From an uncultured Selenomonadales bacterium (GTDB lineage Bacteria > Bacillota > Negativicutes > Selenomonadales > Selenomonadaceae): a stretch of 64,000 nt of DNA. Below the pieces are notes generated by a model. It was not told the origin of the DNA, did no database searches, and was given only the letters and a program-made list of their open reading frames with translations. The translations under genes were made by a program, and so were the position numbers. Positions 15,545 through 25,360 of the stretch are shown here, piece by piece. Position 1 is the stretch's first letter. Every line of letters starts with the position of its first letter. The DNA lies in contig CALDHY010000019.1 in assembly GCA_937901445.1 (NCBI GenBank), forward strand, positions 1 through 64,000, written 5' to 3'.

Positions 15545-17332
15545 TTGAACAGAGAATTTTATGACAACGAAAGAGAAATTGATTTAACCGAGCAAAAAAG
15601 TTTGTACCGGCGTGAAAAAAAAGTTTCATGGGTACGAGTAGGATTATTTTTGGCAACGGTTGCAAGTTTTGCTATAGGCTACGATTATTACAGGGAAGGC
15701 TATTGGGGCGCGGCAATTTTATTTTTAATATTTCTGCGGCTGGTAAGTTATCACGACGAAATTAAAAGCCGCCAAAAATTTTTGACAAGCCGCTTGAATG
15801 TTTTAAATTCGTACATAGTCAGGGCGCGCGGTACGTGGCGTAAACGTTCACAGGACGGCAGCTGTTATTTAAAAAATGACAGACCGCAAGACGTGGATTT
15901 ATATATTTTTGGCGCAGGCTCAATCTTTCAGTACATTTGCGCGGCTCGTACAAAACGCGGGCGCGACAGGTTAGCAGAATCACTTTCGCCAATACCGCCG
16001 AAAAGTTTTTCTGAAGTGCAACTGCGTCAACGCGGCGTGGCAGAATTATTACAACGCCCGCGCCTTTCATTGGACTTGGAAGCTTACGCGCGGTTGATGC
16101 CGGACAATCACGATACAACCGAATTAATAAACGCCGTCGAAGTGCCGCTCCCGCACTCAAACAAAATTTATTACCTGCGATTTTTGCCGCTGCCAATTTT
16201 TTTACTGCAATGTTTTTTGACGTACCGCGAAATTTTAGACCCGATTTTATTGCCGGTCGTGCCGTTTCTTTCGCTGATATTTGCGTTTGCAATGTTGCGG
16301 CGAACTTCAGAATTGTTAAAGCCGCTGAAAATGTTTTCAAAAGAATTAAAACTGTATCAAGCAATTTTTGACAGGCTGGAAAGTACGGACTTCAGCTCGC
16401 GCAGTTTAAGAAAAATTCGTGACGATTTAACGGATGAAGTTTCGGCGGCGCAATATTTAAAAATGTTATCGTTGCTTGTCAAAGTTGCAAACGCGCGCAA
16501 AAATCCTGTAGCTTACGTTTTGGGCAACGGATTATTTTTGTTAGACTTTTTCTGCGCGGCGGCTTTTTTGCGTTGGCGCAGTACGGCGGCTAATCATTTG
16601 CGCAAATGGTTAGATGCGTGGTCTGAAGTTGAAGTTTTAATGAGTTTTGCGTCAATCGGGCAAACTCGAAGTGTTTATTGTTTTCCAAAACTTTTGGACG
16701 GCGATAAACCCAGAATCAAGGCGAAAAATTTAAGCAGTCTTTTAATCGCTGATAAAAAAGCCGTCGAAAACAACGCAGATTTACGCGCAAGCACGACGAT
16801 TATTACCGGCGCGAATATGTCAGGCAAAACTACTTGGATTCGCACGCTTGCAAGCGCGGTACTTTTGGCGTACGCGGGCGCGCCTGTTTGTGCCGAAAGT
16901 TTTTCTGTCAGTAAGATGGCGATTTTTACTTCGATTCGTGTCAATGACGATATTTCGCAGGGTATGTCAACTTTTTATGCCGAACTTTTGCGAATTAAAA
17001 GTATGATTGAGTACAGCCAAAAAAATTTGCCAATGCTTATTTGCATTGACGAAATTTTCAAGGGTACGAATGAAAATGACAGGTTACTGGGCGCGCGCGA
17101 AGCGATTAAACGTTTGACGAATGAACGCAGTATCACGCTCGTTACAACGCACGATTTTGAACTTTGCGAAATGACTTCAAATAATGACGTGCCGATTTAC
17201 AACGCGCACTTTCAAGAATACTATGAAGATAACAAAATTAAATTTGACTTTAAACTGCGCGAGGGGCGTTGCACAACCACGAACGCCAAATATCTTTTGA
17301 AAATGACAGGAATTTTGATTGACGAAGAATAA
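15545..17332 (+). CDS. Membrane-anchored MutS-family ATPase
   Basis: A 595-residue MutS homologue without the mismatch-binding domain. Residues 1-75 contain membrane-spanning hydrophobic segments (about 31-48 and 53-68), and a second hydrophobic pair lies at about 215-255. The C-terminal ATPase is complete: Walker A GANMSGKTTW (422-431, K428), a Walker B CIDEIFKGTNENDR near 500-513 and a switch histidine in VTTHDFEL. This is known as a group of small MutS-related proteins in Firmicutes and Bacteroidetes; their role is not established and mismatch repair is unlikely. The start TTG 15545 lies downstream of a weak site. Monocistronic, with repeat copy A in its leader. Confidence 0.85.
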   Translation: MNREFYDNEREIDLTEQKSLYRREKKVSWVRVGLFLATVASFAIGYDYYREGYWGAAILFLIFLRLVSYHDEIKSRQKFLTSRLNVLNSYIVRARGTWRKRSQDGSCYLKNDRPQDVDLYIFGAGSIFQYICAARTKRGRDRLAESLSPIPPKSFSEVQLRQRGVAELLQRPRLSLDLEAYARLMPDNHDTTELINAVEVPLPHSNKIYYLRFLPLPIFLLQCFLTYREILDPILLPVVPFLSLIFAFAMLRRTSELLKPLKMFSKELKLYQAIFDRLESTDFSSRSLRKIRDDLTDEVSAAQYLKMLSLLVKVANARKNPVAYVLGNGLFLLDFFCAAAFLRWRSTAANHLRKWLDAWSEVEVLMSFASIGQTRSVYCFPKLLDGDKPRIKAKNLSSLLIADKKAVENNADLRASTTIITGANMSGKTTWIRTLASAVLLAYAGAPVCAESFSVSKMAIFTSIRVNDDISQGMSTFYAELLRIKSMIEYSQKNLPMLICIDEIFKGTNENDRLLGAREAIKRLTNERSITLVTTHDFELCEMTSNNDVPIYNAHFQEYYEDNKIKFDFKLREGRCTTTNAKYLLKMTGILIDEE

Positions 17333-17359
17333 TTTTTAAGCAGTAGTGAAAACTTTTGC

Positions 17360-20300
17360 CTAATCTTGAATGAGATTTTCAAGCGTATCAAACAAAATGT
17401 CGGGATTAACGGGCTTGCTCAAATGTGCGTTCAAGCCGGATTGTAAACTACGTTGTACGTCTTCATCAAAGGCATTGGCAGTCAGGGCGATAATTGGAAT
17501 GGTTGAGGCATCAGGGCGATTGAGTTTGCGAATTGCTATTGTTGCCTCCAAGCCGTCCATTTCCGGCATCCTCATATCCATCAAAATTGCGGCGTAATAA
17601 TTTACCGGCGATTTTTCAAACATTTCAAGGGCAATTCTGCCGTTTTCGGCGTGTTCAGGCTCCATTTCACGCATTTTCAAAACTTCCATCATAATTTCTG
17701 CGTTTACAATCATATCTTCAGCAAGCAAAACTTTTTTGCCGGTTAAATCTGCTTTTTTCTGCGTTATGGCGGCAAGGGCTTTTTTCTTTTTGAGGGCGTT
17801 TTTAAATTCGTCTAGCAAGTGCCCGGAAAACAGCGGCTTGGCTATGAAACTGTCAACGCCGGCTTTAATTGCCTCTTCCGCTATATCGTCCCAGTTGTAC
17901 GCCGTCAAAATGATTATTGCCGTTTCATCGCCTATTACCGAGCGAATTTGCCGCGTAACTTCCACGCCGTCCATTTCCGGCATTTGCCAATCTACGATTA
18001 TTAAATTGTACGGCTCCCGTCGCGCAGATTTAAGTTTAACCATTTCGAGTGCCTCTTTGCCGGAATGTGCAATTTCTGCCGCAATTCCCGTTTTTTCCAA
18101 AACTAATTTTGCGTGATCGCAAGCTATCGGGTCGTCGTCAATAATTAAAACGTTCATTGACATGGGATTTATTTCAATGTCATCGGTAGAAATTTTTTTC
18201 TTTGCGTCAGTCAAAGTAACCGTTACAAAAAATGTTGTACCGACGCCCTTTTCACTTTCGACTGAAATATTACCGTTCATCATTTCGACAATATTTTTTG
18301 TAATTGCCATACCTAAGCCGGAACTGCCGTATTTATTAGCCGCGCCGGAATTTTCTTGACTGAACGTCTCAAAAATTTTAGGCAAAAACTCCTTGCTCAT
18401 TCCAACGCCGGTATCTTTGACGGTAAATTTAAAAGTTGACTTGCCGCCGAAATTTGCGGTCTTTTCAACGATAAAATCAATCTCCCCGCCCGCCGGTGTA
18501 AATTTGGCGGCGTTGCCCAAAATATTTATAAAAATCTGCTTGAGTTTCATTACGTCGCCAATATAAAAATCTTCGACTTCACCATTAATTCGGCAGTTGT
18601 ACTGAATTTTTCTTTCTGCGCATTGCCCGCTGAACATTATATTAAGTTGTTCAATTAAATCCGAAAAAGCAAATTCTTCATTTTTGATTGTCAATCTGCC
18701 GCTTTCAATTCGGCTCATATCCAAAATATCGTTAATCAAGCCGAGCAAGTGTTGCGCGGAGCTGTCAATTTTTTTAAGATAATCTTGAACTTTTTCGGGC
18801 GTGTCGGGTACATTCATTGCAAGATTGTCTAAGCCAATAATGGCGTTCATTGGCGTTCGTATTTCGTGGCTCATGTTGGAAAGAAAAACAGTTTTTGCGG
18901 TACTTGCCTCTTCGGCGGTTTTTAGTGCGTTGTTTAACGCCTCGTTTTTAGCCAGCGCGTCTCTCATTTCTTCATCAATATCAGTAAAGCCCGCGCCGAC
19001 TTTGTGTACTTGATTATCCGTCCGCTCTTCAGAATGACGCACGCCGGCAATTCGCAACATTTCATAAATTTCTTTATCGCCGTGTTTGACTAAATATCTG
19101 TAAACAATGACTGCATTTTGAAGGAGACCTGCGCGAATATTTTCGGCGTTGACAAAATCCAAAAAGCCTTCCCTGTATTCTTCAGTAACACATTTATTGG
19201 CGTAATTTGTAAAAGTTTCACTGAATTTAAATTTTTCGCCTTCAGTTTTTGTATGTTCAATTTTTGAATCTTCCCTGTAACATATTCCCTCGTCAATATC
19301 CAAATCGATATAATAAACACTGCGATAATCTGCAGAAAGGGCGGTTATCATATTGTCTTGTTGCGTTTTAAGCTGTTCCTGCGATAAAAGCTCTTCCTGC
19401 AGTGCAAGTTGTTCTTCAAGTTCCTGTTGCTTGACGCGGTTTTCAGTTTCAGAAATTTCTTTTTCAAGATTTAATTTGGCGGTGCGGCGCATTTGTAAAA
19501 TCATAATTCCAAAAATAGTCATTAATACAAGTGCCGTTAAAATTAACTGAAACAAATTTCTTTGAACAATTCCCGCCGAAATTGAATTGACTTGCTCGGC
19601 AATAATACTTTCACGCACCAAATAAGTAAGCATCCAATTTGTACCTTGAACGGGAACATAGCACATAGTTTCTTTTATATCGTTGTAAATGAATGAAATA
19701 ACGCCCGTTCGGAGTGCTTCAAAATCTGCGCGCATTGCGCCAAAAGAACTGCCGGTTTCAAAATTTGCGTTTTCCATTGCCTTAAGTAAATTTTTTTCGT
19801 TTGAAAGTCCGCCGAGTACAATATTGGTTAAAGGCGTGCCGTCATTTATATAAAGGTTACAAAAAGTGGTATTGTTGCCGGTAGACTGCAAAGAAATATT
19901 TGACAGCATTTTTGACATATCAATTTCCATGAAACAAACAATAAGATTTTTATTGTTGAAAGGTACTCTGTCAACCGGTGCGGCTACAATGAGCCTTATA
20001 TTATTTGTGTCAAGATTTTTAAGAAAAATTTCCGGCGCGGAAAGATTTTCATAATCAAAATCGTATTGGGCAATATCCGTACGGGTGCCGCGTGAAGTAT
20101 AAATTAATCCGTCTTCATCGACAAAGGCGAATTTTTCCAAGCCGTAAAACTGTTTCATACGCGCCTGATAGGCTTGAAGATTTTCAACACTGCTTAAATC
20201 GTCGCGCTCCAAAAGTCCAAGTGCAACATCCATACTTGTAATATAGCCGCTCAAAGTGGACGCCACAACTTGTTCACGCCTGCCCGCCAATTCTTCAAGG

Positions 20301-20473
20301 TACAAAAGGCTGACATTATGAACGGCTTTTTCTGTATCTTCGCTCGCACTTTTGCCGCTCCAAAATGTTCCAATTATTAAAATCAACGCAGTAATTACGC
20401 TTCCAATTACCGCCAATTTCATAACGCCACTTTGTTTAATATCTGAAATGACGCCGCTTTTTTCGTTGTCCAT
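17360..20473 (-). CDS. Hybrid sensor histidine kinase with two receiver domains
   Basis: A 1037-residue membrane hybrid kinase. It has a transmembrane helix at about 19-38, a large extracytoplasmic Cache-like sensor (about 45-300), a second helix near 310-330, a Gln/Glu-rich coiled coil and a PAS-like region. The HisKA domain follows with phospho-acceptor H536 in SHEIRTPMN, then a HATPase with GVGMSKEF and SSGLGMAI. Two receiver domains close the protein, with phospho-Asp at D828 (VDWQMPEMDG) and D966 (MDMRMPEMDG). No Hpt domain or output domain is present, so a separate phosphotransfer protein must relay the signal. The start ATG follows TGGAGGAG. The ligand is unknown, and no partner regulator is adjacent. 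Confidence 0.93.
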   Translation of the reverse strand: MDNEKSGVISDIKQSGVMKLAVIGSVITALILIIGTFWSGKSASEDTEKAVHNVSLLYLEELAGRREQVVASTLSGYITSMDVALGLLERDDLSSVENLQAYQARMKQFYGLEKFAFVDEDGLIYTSRGTRTDIAQYDFDYENLSAPEIFLKNLDTNNIRLIVAAPVDRVPFNNKNLIVCFMEIDMSKMLSNISLQSTGNNTTFCNLYINDGTPLTNIVLGGLSNEKNLLKAMENANFETGSSFGAMRADFEALRTGVISFIYNDIKETMCYVPVQGTNWMLTYLVRESIIAEQVNSISAGIVQRNLFQLILTALVLMTIFGIMILQMRRTAKLNLEKEISETENRVKQQELEEQLALQEELLSQEQLKTQQDNMITALSADYRSVYYIDLDIDEGICYREDSKIEHTKTEGEKFKFSETFTNYANKCVTEEYREGFLDFVNAENIRAGLLQNAVIVYRYLVKHGDKEIYEMLRIAGVRHSEERTDNQVHKVGAGFTDIDEEMRDALAKNEALNNALKTAEEASTAKTVFLSNMSHEIRTPMNAIIGLDNLAMNVPDTPEKVQDYLKKIDSSAQHLLGLINDILDMSRIESGRLTIKNEEFAFSDLIEQLNIMFSGQCAERKIQYNCRINGEVEDFYIGDVMKLKQIFINILGNAAKFTPAGGEIDFIVEKTANFGGKSTFKFTVKDTGVGMSKEFLPKIFETFSQENSGAANKYGSSGLGMAITKNIVEMMNGNISVESEKGVGTTFFVTVTLTDAKKKISTDDIEINPMSMNVLIIDDDPIACDHAKLVLEKTGIAAEIAHSGKEALEMVKLKSARREPYNLIIVDWQMPEMDGVEVTRQIRSVIGDETAIIILTAYNWDDIAEEAIKAGVDSFIAKPLFSGHLLDEFKNALKKKKALAAITQKKADLTGKKVLLAEDMIVNAEIMMEVLKMREMEPEHAENGRIALEMFEKSPVNYYAAILMDMRMPEMDGLEATIAIRKLNRPDASTIPIIALTANAFDEDVQRSLQSGLNAHLSKPVNPDILFDTLENLIQD

Positions 20474-20584
20474 AAGGCTCCTCCACTTTTATTTAGCTTT
20501 AATAGCAAAATTGTACAATGAATTGAAAAATTGTCAAATTGCGGAAATTTTTTTTGTGTTATAATGTATTTGAGGTGATTTAAA

Positions 20585-21148
20585 ATGAATAATAAATCCG
20601 GTAGCTTGGTTGCAGTGGCGGCGGCGGTTGTAATAGCGGTGTTTATTTTTGGCAGTTCGTACAATTCATTGAACAGTGCGAAAATCGAAGTTGAGACGCA
20701 GTACGGGCAGGTTGAAAATCAAATTCAACGTCGCGCAGATTTAATCCCAAATTTAGTTTCGACTGTCAAGGGTTATATGCAGTATGAAGAAAGAGTTTTA
20801 ACTGAAGTAACAGAGGCACGCACAAAAATTTTGAACGCCGAAACGCCTGACGCCAAAAACGCGGCTGACGGCGAATTGACGGCGGCTCTCGGACGCTTAA
20901 TCGCTGTTTCAGAAAATTATCCCGCGTTGAAATCGGACACACATTTTACAGAACTAATGCGGGAAATTGCCGGCTCCGAAAATCGAATTGCAGTCGCTCG
21001 CCGTGATTATAATTCGGCAATTCGTGAATACAATTTGGAAGTTCAAAACTTTCCCGGCAATATCTTTGCAAAAATTTTCGGCTTTAAAGAAATGAATCAA
21101 TTTGAGGCTGAAGAAGGCGCGCACGAAGTACCGCAGGTGAACTTCTAA
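20585..21148 (+). CDS. LemA family protein
   Basis: LemA proteins are membrane-anchored helical bundles of unsettled function, commonly paired with TPM-domain proteins. The 187 residues show an N-terminal membrane segment (about 8-24) followed by the family core: YNSLNSAKIEVETQYGQVEN, then QRRADLIPNLVSTVKGY and the ERVLTEVTEAR helix. TTGAGGTG precedes the ATG, and a TATAAT box lies at 20560-20565. It overlaps the next gene by one base of the stop codon (TAATG), indicating coupled translation. Confidence 0.93.
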   Translation: MNNKSGSLVAVAAAVVIAVFIFGSSYNSLNSAKIEVETQYGQVENQIQRRADLIPNLVSTVKGYMQYEERVLTEVTEARTKILNAETPDAKNAADGELTAALGRLIAVSENYPALKSDTHFTELMREIAGSENRIAVARRDYNSAIREYNLEVQNFPGNIFAKIFGFKEMNQFEAEEGAHEVPQVNF

Positions 21149-22017
21149 TGAAAAAAAATCATCAACCAATTATAATCTTTGCAACTTTGGCGGCAATTCT
21201 TATCGTTTCAATAAAAATTTTGACAAGTGCAACTGCCGCCGAAATTCCGCCCGCTCCAACTGAAAATATTTATGTCAATGACTACGCCGCAATGATTGAC
21301 GATTCTACAAAAAATCAAATTCTGGAAATTGGAAAAGACCTAGATAAAAAGTACAAGGCGCAAATTGTAGTTGTAACGATTAACACGCTCGGCGATTCAA
21401 GCATTGAAGACTACGCCAACAAACTTTTCAGAAATTGGGGAATTGGCGACAAAAATTTAAATAACGGCGTTTTACTGTTAATTTCAAAGGACGACAGGAA
21501 ATTCAGAATTGAGGTCGGCTACGGACTCGAAGGCGCAATTACCGACGGCTACGCGGGCGAAATTTTGGACGGTATGAAAAGTTATTTCCGTGACGAAAAT
21601 TATTCTGCGGGCGTCTTGCAAGCTTACAGCGAATTAGCCAAAAAAGTTTATGAAGAATACGGCGGCGAAATTCCCGAAAATATCAAAGTTGAAGATACCG
21701 AGGATGAATGGGGCTTCATTGAAGTTACTCTTTTTCTGTTGGGTTGCGGTGTTGTTTTGTCGATTTTTTTACAAATTTTGTACGTGATTGCAGTTGCCGT
21801 GCTTTATATTGTGAACGTGTTACTTTACGCTGTAACTCGCGGGCGGAACGGCACTTTGAGTCTTAAAAAAGTTGCGTCGTATGTACATTTTGGCAAAAGT
21901 GATTTTTTCAGTATTTGGTGGTATGACAGCAACGGCAAGAGCGGCGGCGGTGATTCCGGCGGTGGAGGATTTGGCGGCGGCTCAAGTGGCGGCGGCGGCG
22001 CAAGCGACGGTTGGTAA
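21148..22017 (+). CDS. TPM-domain protein with glycine-rich tail (YgcG-like)
   Basis: A 289-residue membrane protein. It has an N-terminal signal/anchor, an extracytoplasmic TPM domain (about 40-170, with VNDYAAMIDD and FRIEVGYGLEGAITDGYAG), one or two transmembrane helices (about 195-230) and a glycine/serine-rich tail from about residue 265. TPM proteins next to LemA are widespread; suggested roles are in membrane stress and assembly of membrane complexes, not proven here. A terminator follows. A second, more distant TPM protein lies at 50226. Confidence 0.9.
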   Translation: MKKNHQPIIIFATLAAILIVSIKILTSATAAEIPPAPTENIYVNDYAAMIDDSTKNQILEIGKDLDKKYKAQIVVVTINTLGDSSIEDYANKLFRNWGIGDKNLNNGVLLLISKDDRKFRIEVGYGLEGAITDGYAGEILDGMKSYFRDENYSAGVLQAYSELAKKVYEEYGGEIPENIKVEDTEDEWGFIEVTLFLLGCGVVLSIFLQILYVIAVAVLYIVNVLLYAVTRGRNGTLSLKKVASYVHFGKSDFFSIWWYDSNGKSGGGDSGGGGFGGGSSGGGGASDGW

Positions 22018-22026
22018 TTTTTAATT

Positions 22027-22060
22027 GGCACTTTCAAATTTTGGAAGTGTCATTTTTTAT
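22027..22060 (+). terminator. Rho-independent terminator after the LemA/TPM operon
   Basis: GGCACTTTC (22027-22035) pairs, with G-U wobbles, with GGAAGTGTC (22043-22051), followed by a T-rich run. It separates this operon from pyrF. Confidence 0.75.
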
Positions 22061-22104
22061 TTTGATATGGTAGAATACGTAAAATAAAAAATTGAGGTGT
22101 TATT

Positions 22105-22806
22105 ATGGCTGATGAAAGATTGATTGTGGCGTTGGATTTTCACAAAATGGAAGACGTTAAAAATTTGGTAAACGAACTCGGCGACAGCGTAATTTTTTAC
22201 AAAGTTGGAATGGAACTTTTTTACAGCGTAGGCGCGGGCGTTGTCGATTGGCTCAAAACTCAAAACAAAAAAGTTTTTCTTGATTTAAAACTTCACGATA
22301 TACCAAACACGGTTGCGGGCGGACTTTGTTCACTGATGAATTTAGGCGCGGATATTTTGAACGTACACGCGGCGGGCGGCTTTACAATGATGAAAACTGC
22401 CGCCGAAAAACTGCGCGAAGAATCAGCAAAGGCGGGAATTGTCAAGCCGAAATTAATTGCAATTACAATTTTGACAAGCATTAACGAAAATGAATGGTAC
22501 GGCGCAGAAAAAATTTCTGAACAAGTTGTAAAGTTTGCACGCCTCGCGCAGGACGCAGGACTTGAAGGCGTTGTAGCCTCGCCGCAGGAAGCCGCTTTAA
22601 TTCGCCAAAATTGCGGCAAAGATTTTTTGATTATAACGCCGGGTATTCGCCCTGCAGGCAGTGATATTAACGACCAGAGCCGAATTTCTACGCCCGCCGC
22701 TGCAATTAAAAACGGTGCAAGTTATTTAGTTGTGGGCAGACCAATTCGCGCCGCCGAAAATCCTAAGCTTGCCGCCGAAAATATTTTGGCTGAAATTAAA
22801 TGTTGA
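22105..22806 (+). CDS. pyrF: Orotidine 5'-phosphate decarboxylase
   Basis: PyrF catalyses the last step of UMP synthesis, decarboxylation of OMP. The 233-residue TIM barrel has the catalytic tetrad in DLKLHDIPNT (D60, K62, D65) and the phosphate-binding end PGIRPAG near residue 178 and VVGRPI near 213. TTGAGGTG precedes the ATG. pyrE, which normally follows closely in this group, is displaced by 2.7 kb of other DNA. The stop codon overlaps the start of the next ORF. Confidence 0.97.
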   Translation: MADERLIVALDFHKMEDVKNLVNELGDSVIFYKVGMELFYSVGAGVVDWLKTQNKKVFLDLKLHDIPNTVAGGLCSLMNLGADILNVHAAGGFTMMKTAAEKLREESAKAGIVKPKLIAITILTSINENEWYGAEKISEQVVKFARLAQDAGLEGVVASPQEAALIRQNCGKDFLIITPGIRPAGSDINDQSRISTPAAAIKNGASYLVVGRPIRAAENPKLAAENILAEIKC

Positions 22807-23318
22807 ATTATCAATTATTTCCACGTTCCGTTTCCATAACAAGAGAAATTCAAAATGTTATTGATTGTTTTACAGCCGAATATGAAAAAATTGATTCTTC
22901 TACAAATAGCCTTAAGTCCGATGAAGTATTGCATATAATTTCCCCACATCTTATAAAATTAAATTTTTCTGTCGAAACCGGTAAATCAGTAGAAAATAAA
23001 ATAAACGTGCCGGTACTTTTTGGAAGAAATAACAATATTGATAAATGTTTTAATGCAGATGCTTTGAGCAATGATGGCAGAATTGTAATTGAAGTTGAAG
23101 CCGGACGTGCAACAGAAAATAATCAATTTTTAAAAGATTTATTCCAAGCTTGTATGATGTTTAATGTCGAATATCTTATAATAGCTGTAAGAAATGTATA
23201 TAGAAATCATAATGATTTTGAAATTATCTATACATTTTTTGAAACACTCTATATCAAACAGAATACAACTTCCTTTGAAAGGTATACTTTTAATTGGTTA
23301 TTAAAGATTTGTAATTAA
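22800..23318 (+). CDS. AT-rich ORF, possible PD-(D/E)XK nuclease-like protein
   Basis: A 172-residue protein I do not recognise by name. The segment FNADALSNDGRIVIEVEAGRA (read about residues 84-103, D87, E98, E100) followed by a helix LKDLFQACMMF has the look of a PD-(D/E)XK nuclease core. The remainder lacks landmarks. It overlaps the pyrF stop by 7 nt but has no ribosome-binding site of its own beyond that coupling. The DNA is clearly poorer in GC and in GGCG/CGCC words than its neighbours, which suggests acquired DNA. It stands at the head of the insert that separates pyrF from pyrE. Function is an inference. Confidence 0.55.
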   Translation: MLNYQLFPRSVSITREIQNVIDCFTAEYEKIDSSTNSLKSDEVLHIISPHLIKLNFSVETGKSVENKINVPVLFGRNNNIDKCFNADALSNDGRIVIEVEAGRATENNQFLKDLFQACMMFNVEYLIIAVRNVYRNHNDFEIIYTFFETLYIKQNTTSFERYTFNWLLKICN

Positions 23319-23474
23319 AGGCGACGTACGAGATATTGTAATTCGACGCAAAATTGTAGAATATTTGATAGGCGTTAAAGACTATTATAAAATTGTAAGC
23401 CGCGACAGCGAACGTCTTACAGTGATTGAAACTTTTAATTTCTCGGGATTCCGCCCGGCGTTATCAGCCTGAAA
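23305..23474 (+). pseudogene. Orphan C-terminal gene fragment
   Basis: An open frame without a start codon, in a different frame from the preceding ORF, encodes about 55 residues (VRDIVIRRKIVEYLIG, then VKDYYKIVSRDSERLTVIE) and ends with TGA. It has host-like codon use. It looks like the tail of a deleted gene; the family is not recognised. Confidence 0.45.
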
Positions 23475-23500
23475 TGTTTTTGGAATAATATTAAAAAATA

Positions 23501-24167
23501 TCAACGCCAAAAAAATATCCCCATTGCAAACAGTATCAAAATATTTTGTTCAAAGTGCGCGGTATTTCCAATTAACAAAAGTTCGCGCAGGGCATTTGCA
23601 AGCCACGTAAAAGAGAAGGCGCACAAAATTATTTGCCAAATTTCATTCATTGACTCGGCGGGGAAAGTATAGCCGGATAAAATAAACGCCGGTACAGGAT
23701 ACATTAAAATTGCACGCACAAAATTTACTTCCTGCTTGAAAAAACTTGCAAAAAATTAAAAATAGATAGCCTTGCAGAGGATTTCCCAAAACTTTAAAGT
23801 CGTCGTTATCGGCGATATTTTTTTGTCGCCGCGCCTTCCTGTACAATTTTTTTGAAAAATCTTCAGGAATTTCCAACGCCGCAAACGCCCGCTTTTCTTT
23901 CAAGCAGTCCAACATTTTTTCTTCAGTGTCAATCTGCGCGACGATTTTAAAATTTTCGCTGTCATAAAATCCGGTTACAATTTCACGACTTAATTTTGTA
24001 TTTTCGGCGTCATAAATTACCATTGGAATTGATTTTATAATGTTGATTGAGTACAGCAATTTGAAAAACAAAAGATAGGCGATTGACGCTCCAAACAAAA
24101 ATATAAATCTGCGTGGGTCGTGCAACGCTTGAAGAAATTCACACCGCATTATTTGAAACAGGTTCAT
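23501..24167 (-). pseudogene. ABC-2 type permease remnant (second of pair)
   Basis: The N-terminus (ATG 24167, QIMRCEFLQALHDPRRFIF) and following ectodomain (VIYDAENTKLSREIVTGFYD) are those of YbhR/YhhJ-type drug-export permeases. After about 110 residues most of the membrane domain is missing. A frameshift near 23745 is followed by the C-terminal helices (AILMYPVPAFILSGYTFP) in another frame. An intact permease would have about 370-390 residues; roughly half is lost. Clearly nonfunctional. Confidence 0.85.
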
Positions 24168-24169
24168 TT

Positions 24170-24960
24170 TTCAACCCGCCTTTCAATAAAAAAATTCCCG
24201 TCGCAATTACCAAATAAATTAAGCCGTAAAAAATCAGCGTCTTAAAATCTTGCCCAAAATTCGGCGTAGTAATTCATATCGAAAATTGGAAAAGAAAGCC
24301 CGCTGTAAAGCAAGCCGGGCATTATGTAAATCATTGGAGCTTGAATTGCAAGTACTTCATTTGGAGCCGCCGCCGCAAAAATTAAAAGTACATTGCTGAC
24401 GAAAAATATAAATCCGAATCCCAAAATTAACGCCTCAATCCAACTGCCGCGCATCGGTATTGCAAAAAAATTTTTAATCACAAGCAACTAAATTAGATAT
24501 CCGCACAAAGAAATTATTTCATAAGGTAAAAGTTTCGCCGCCAATAAAATTTTTTCATGGAACTTTGAAAATTTGCGGCGCGTGTATTCTGCGTTAAAAA
24601 TCGGCAAAATTATAACAATAATTCCAATTTGCAAGCCGTTCAGCATTAAGCCTGACAGTATAAACGGCGAATAACCGGCGGTAGGGTTGCCAATAATTCT
24701 GACGCCCAATCGAATTGGATAAGCGGCTGACATTGCGGCGTTCGGTAAAAACTTCTGTCCCTTCAAATAATTTCTGCGCGACGGCAATCGAAAAAGTTTT
24801 ATTAATTTCTTGCACGGCTGAAAGTGCCGCGTTGCCAAAAAATTATTGGCAGAATTTACCATAAAAAGAATTTCCGCGCCTTTGCCAAATTTTATGTCAC
24901 GTGAAAAATTTTTCGTTATAATCAACGCCGCCTGTGCCTGCGCCAAAGTTTTTCTAAAGT
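24170..24960 (-). pseudogene. ABC-2 type permease remnant (first of pair)
   Basis: Fragments of one permease appear in several frames: AALIITKNFSRDIKFGKGAEI, then VQEINKTFSIAVAQKLFEG in another frame, then YPIRLGVRIIGNPTAGYSPFI. An in-frame TAG at 24488-24490 interrupts the protein within the membrane domain, and a further frameshift precedes the C-terminus near 24245. The reading order is colinear, so this is decay by point changes rather than rearrangement. Confidence 0.85.
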
Positions 24961-25360
24961 TTTTTCACTCGCAAGGGTTACGTCAGTTGGCATTAACGCG
25001 GCTTGCGATTGTTCAATAGTTGCCGTTGTTGAAAGTAGCCTCTGCAACGTTATATTTTGTTTGATATTCTTCAAAAACTTTTTTAGAAACTGCGCTGCTT
25101 TTCACCGGCGGCTTTATTGTTGACGCAACCTGATATTGCAATCAAAGTACCGTACATCAAACAAACCAAACGCATCAGTTCAAAAATTTTTTCGGTGTCC
25201 AAATCTTTGCGTAAAAAATCTGCGTCAACGCCCTGCTATAGTCAATCAGCCTTTGACGAACTGCCGCGTATTTGTCGGCAATTCTTTTTTCAAGTGCGGG
25301 CTTCGTCAATCTTGAATAAATTTTATTGTAATAATCTGTTATAACCCGTTTCATCATCAA
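24961..25360 (-). pseudogene. Degraded gene(s) upstream of the permeases
   Basis: Short pieces in alternating frames include a YNKIYSRLTKPALEKRIADK helix, FLRKDLDTEKIFELMRLVCLMYG followed by a possible lipobox ISGC, and FEEYQTKYNVAEATFNNGN. They may be what is left of an adaptor or outer-membrane component, or a regulator, of the same efflux cluster. Too eroded for a firm call. Confidence 0.5.

Noticed and set aside
15255..15665. A 136-codon minus-strand frame across the rnj/MutS-like gap
   Set aside because: It runs through the 108-bp repeat and into the MutS-like gene and has no recognisable domain. It would make no sense as a protein.
22027..22060. A riboswitch ahead of pyrF
   Set aside because: Only a simple hairpin with T-run is seen, which fits the terminator of the TPM gene; no PyrR-type leader or conserved aptamer could be made out.
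23501..25360. The broken ABC-2 genes as the missing ccmA/ccmB
   Set aside because: The remaining pieces match YbhR/YhhJ-type export permeases with a large ectodomain, not the compact CcmB, and no ATPase fragment is present.
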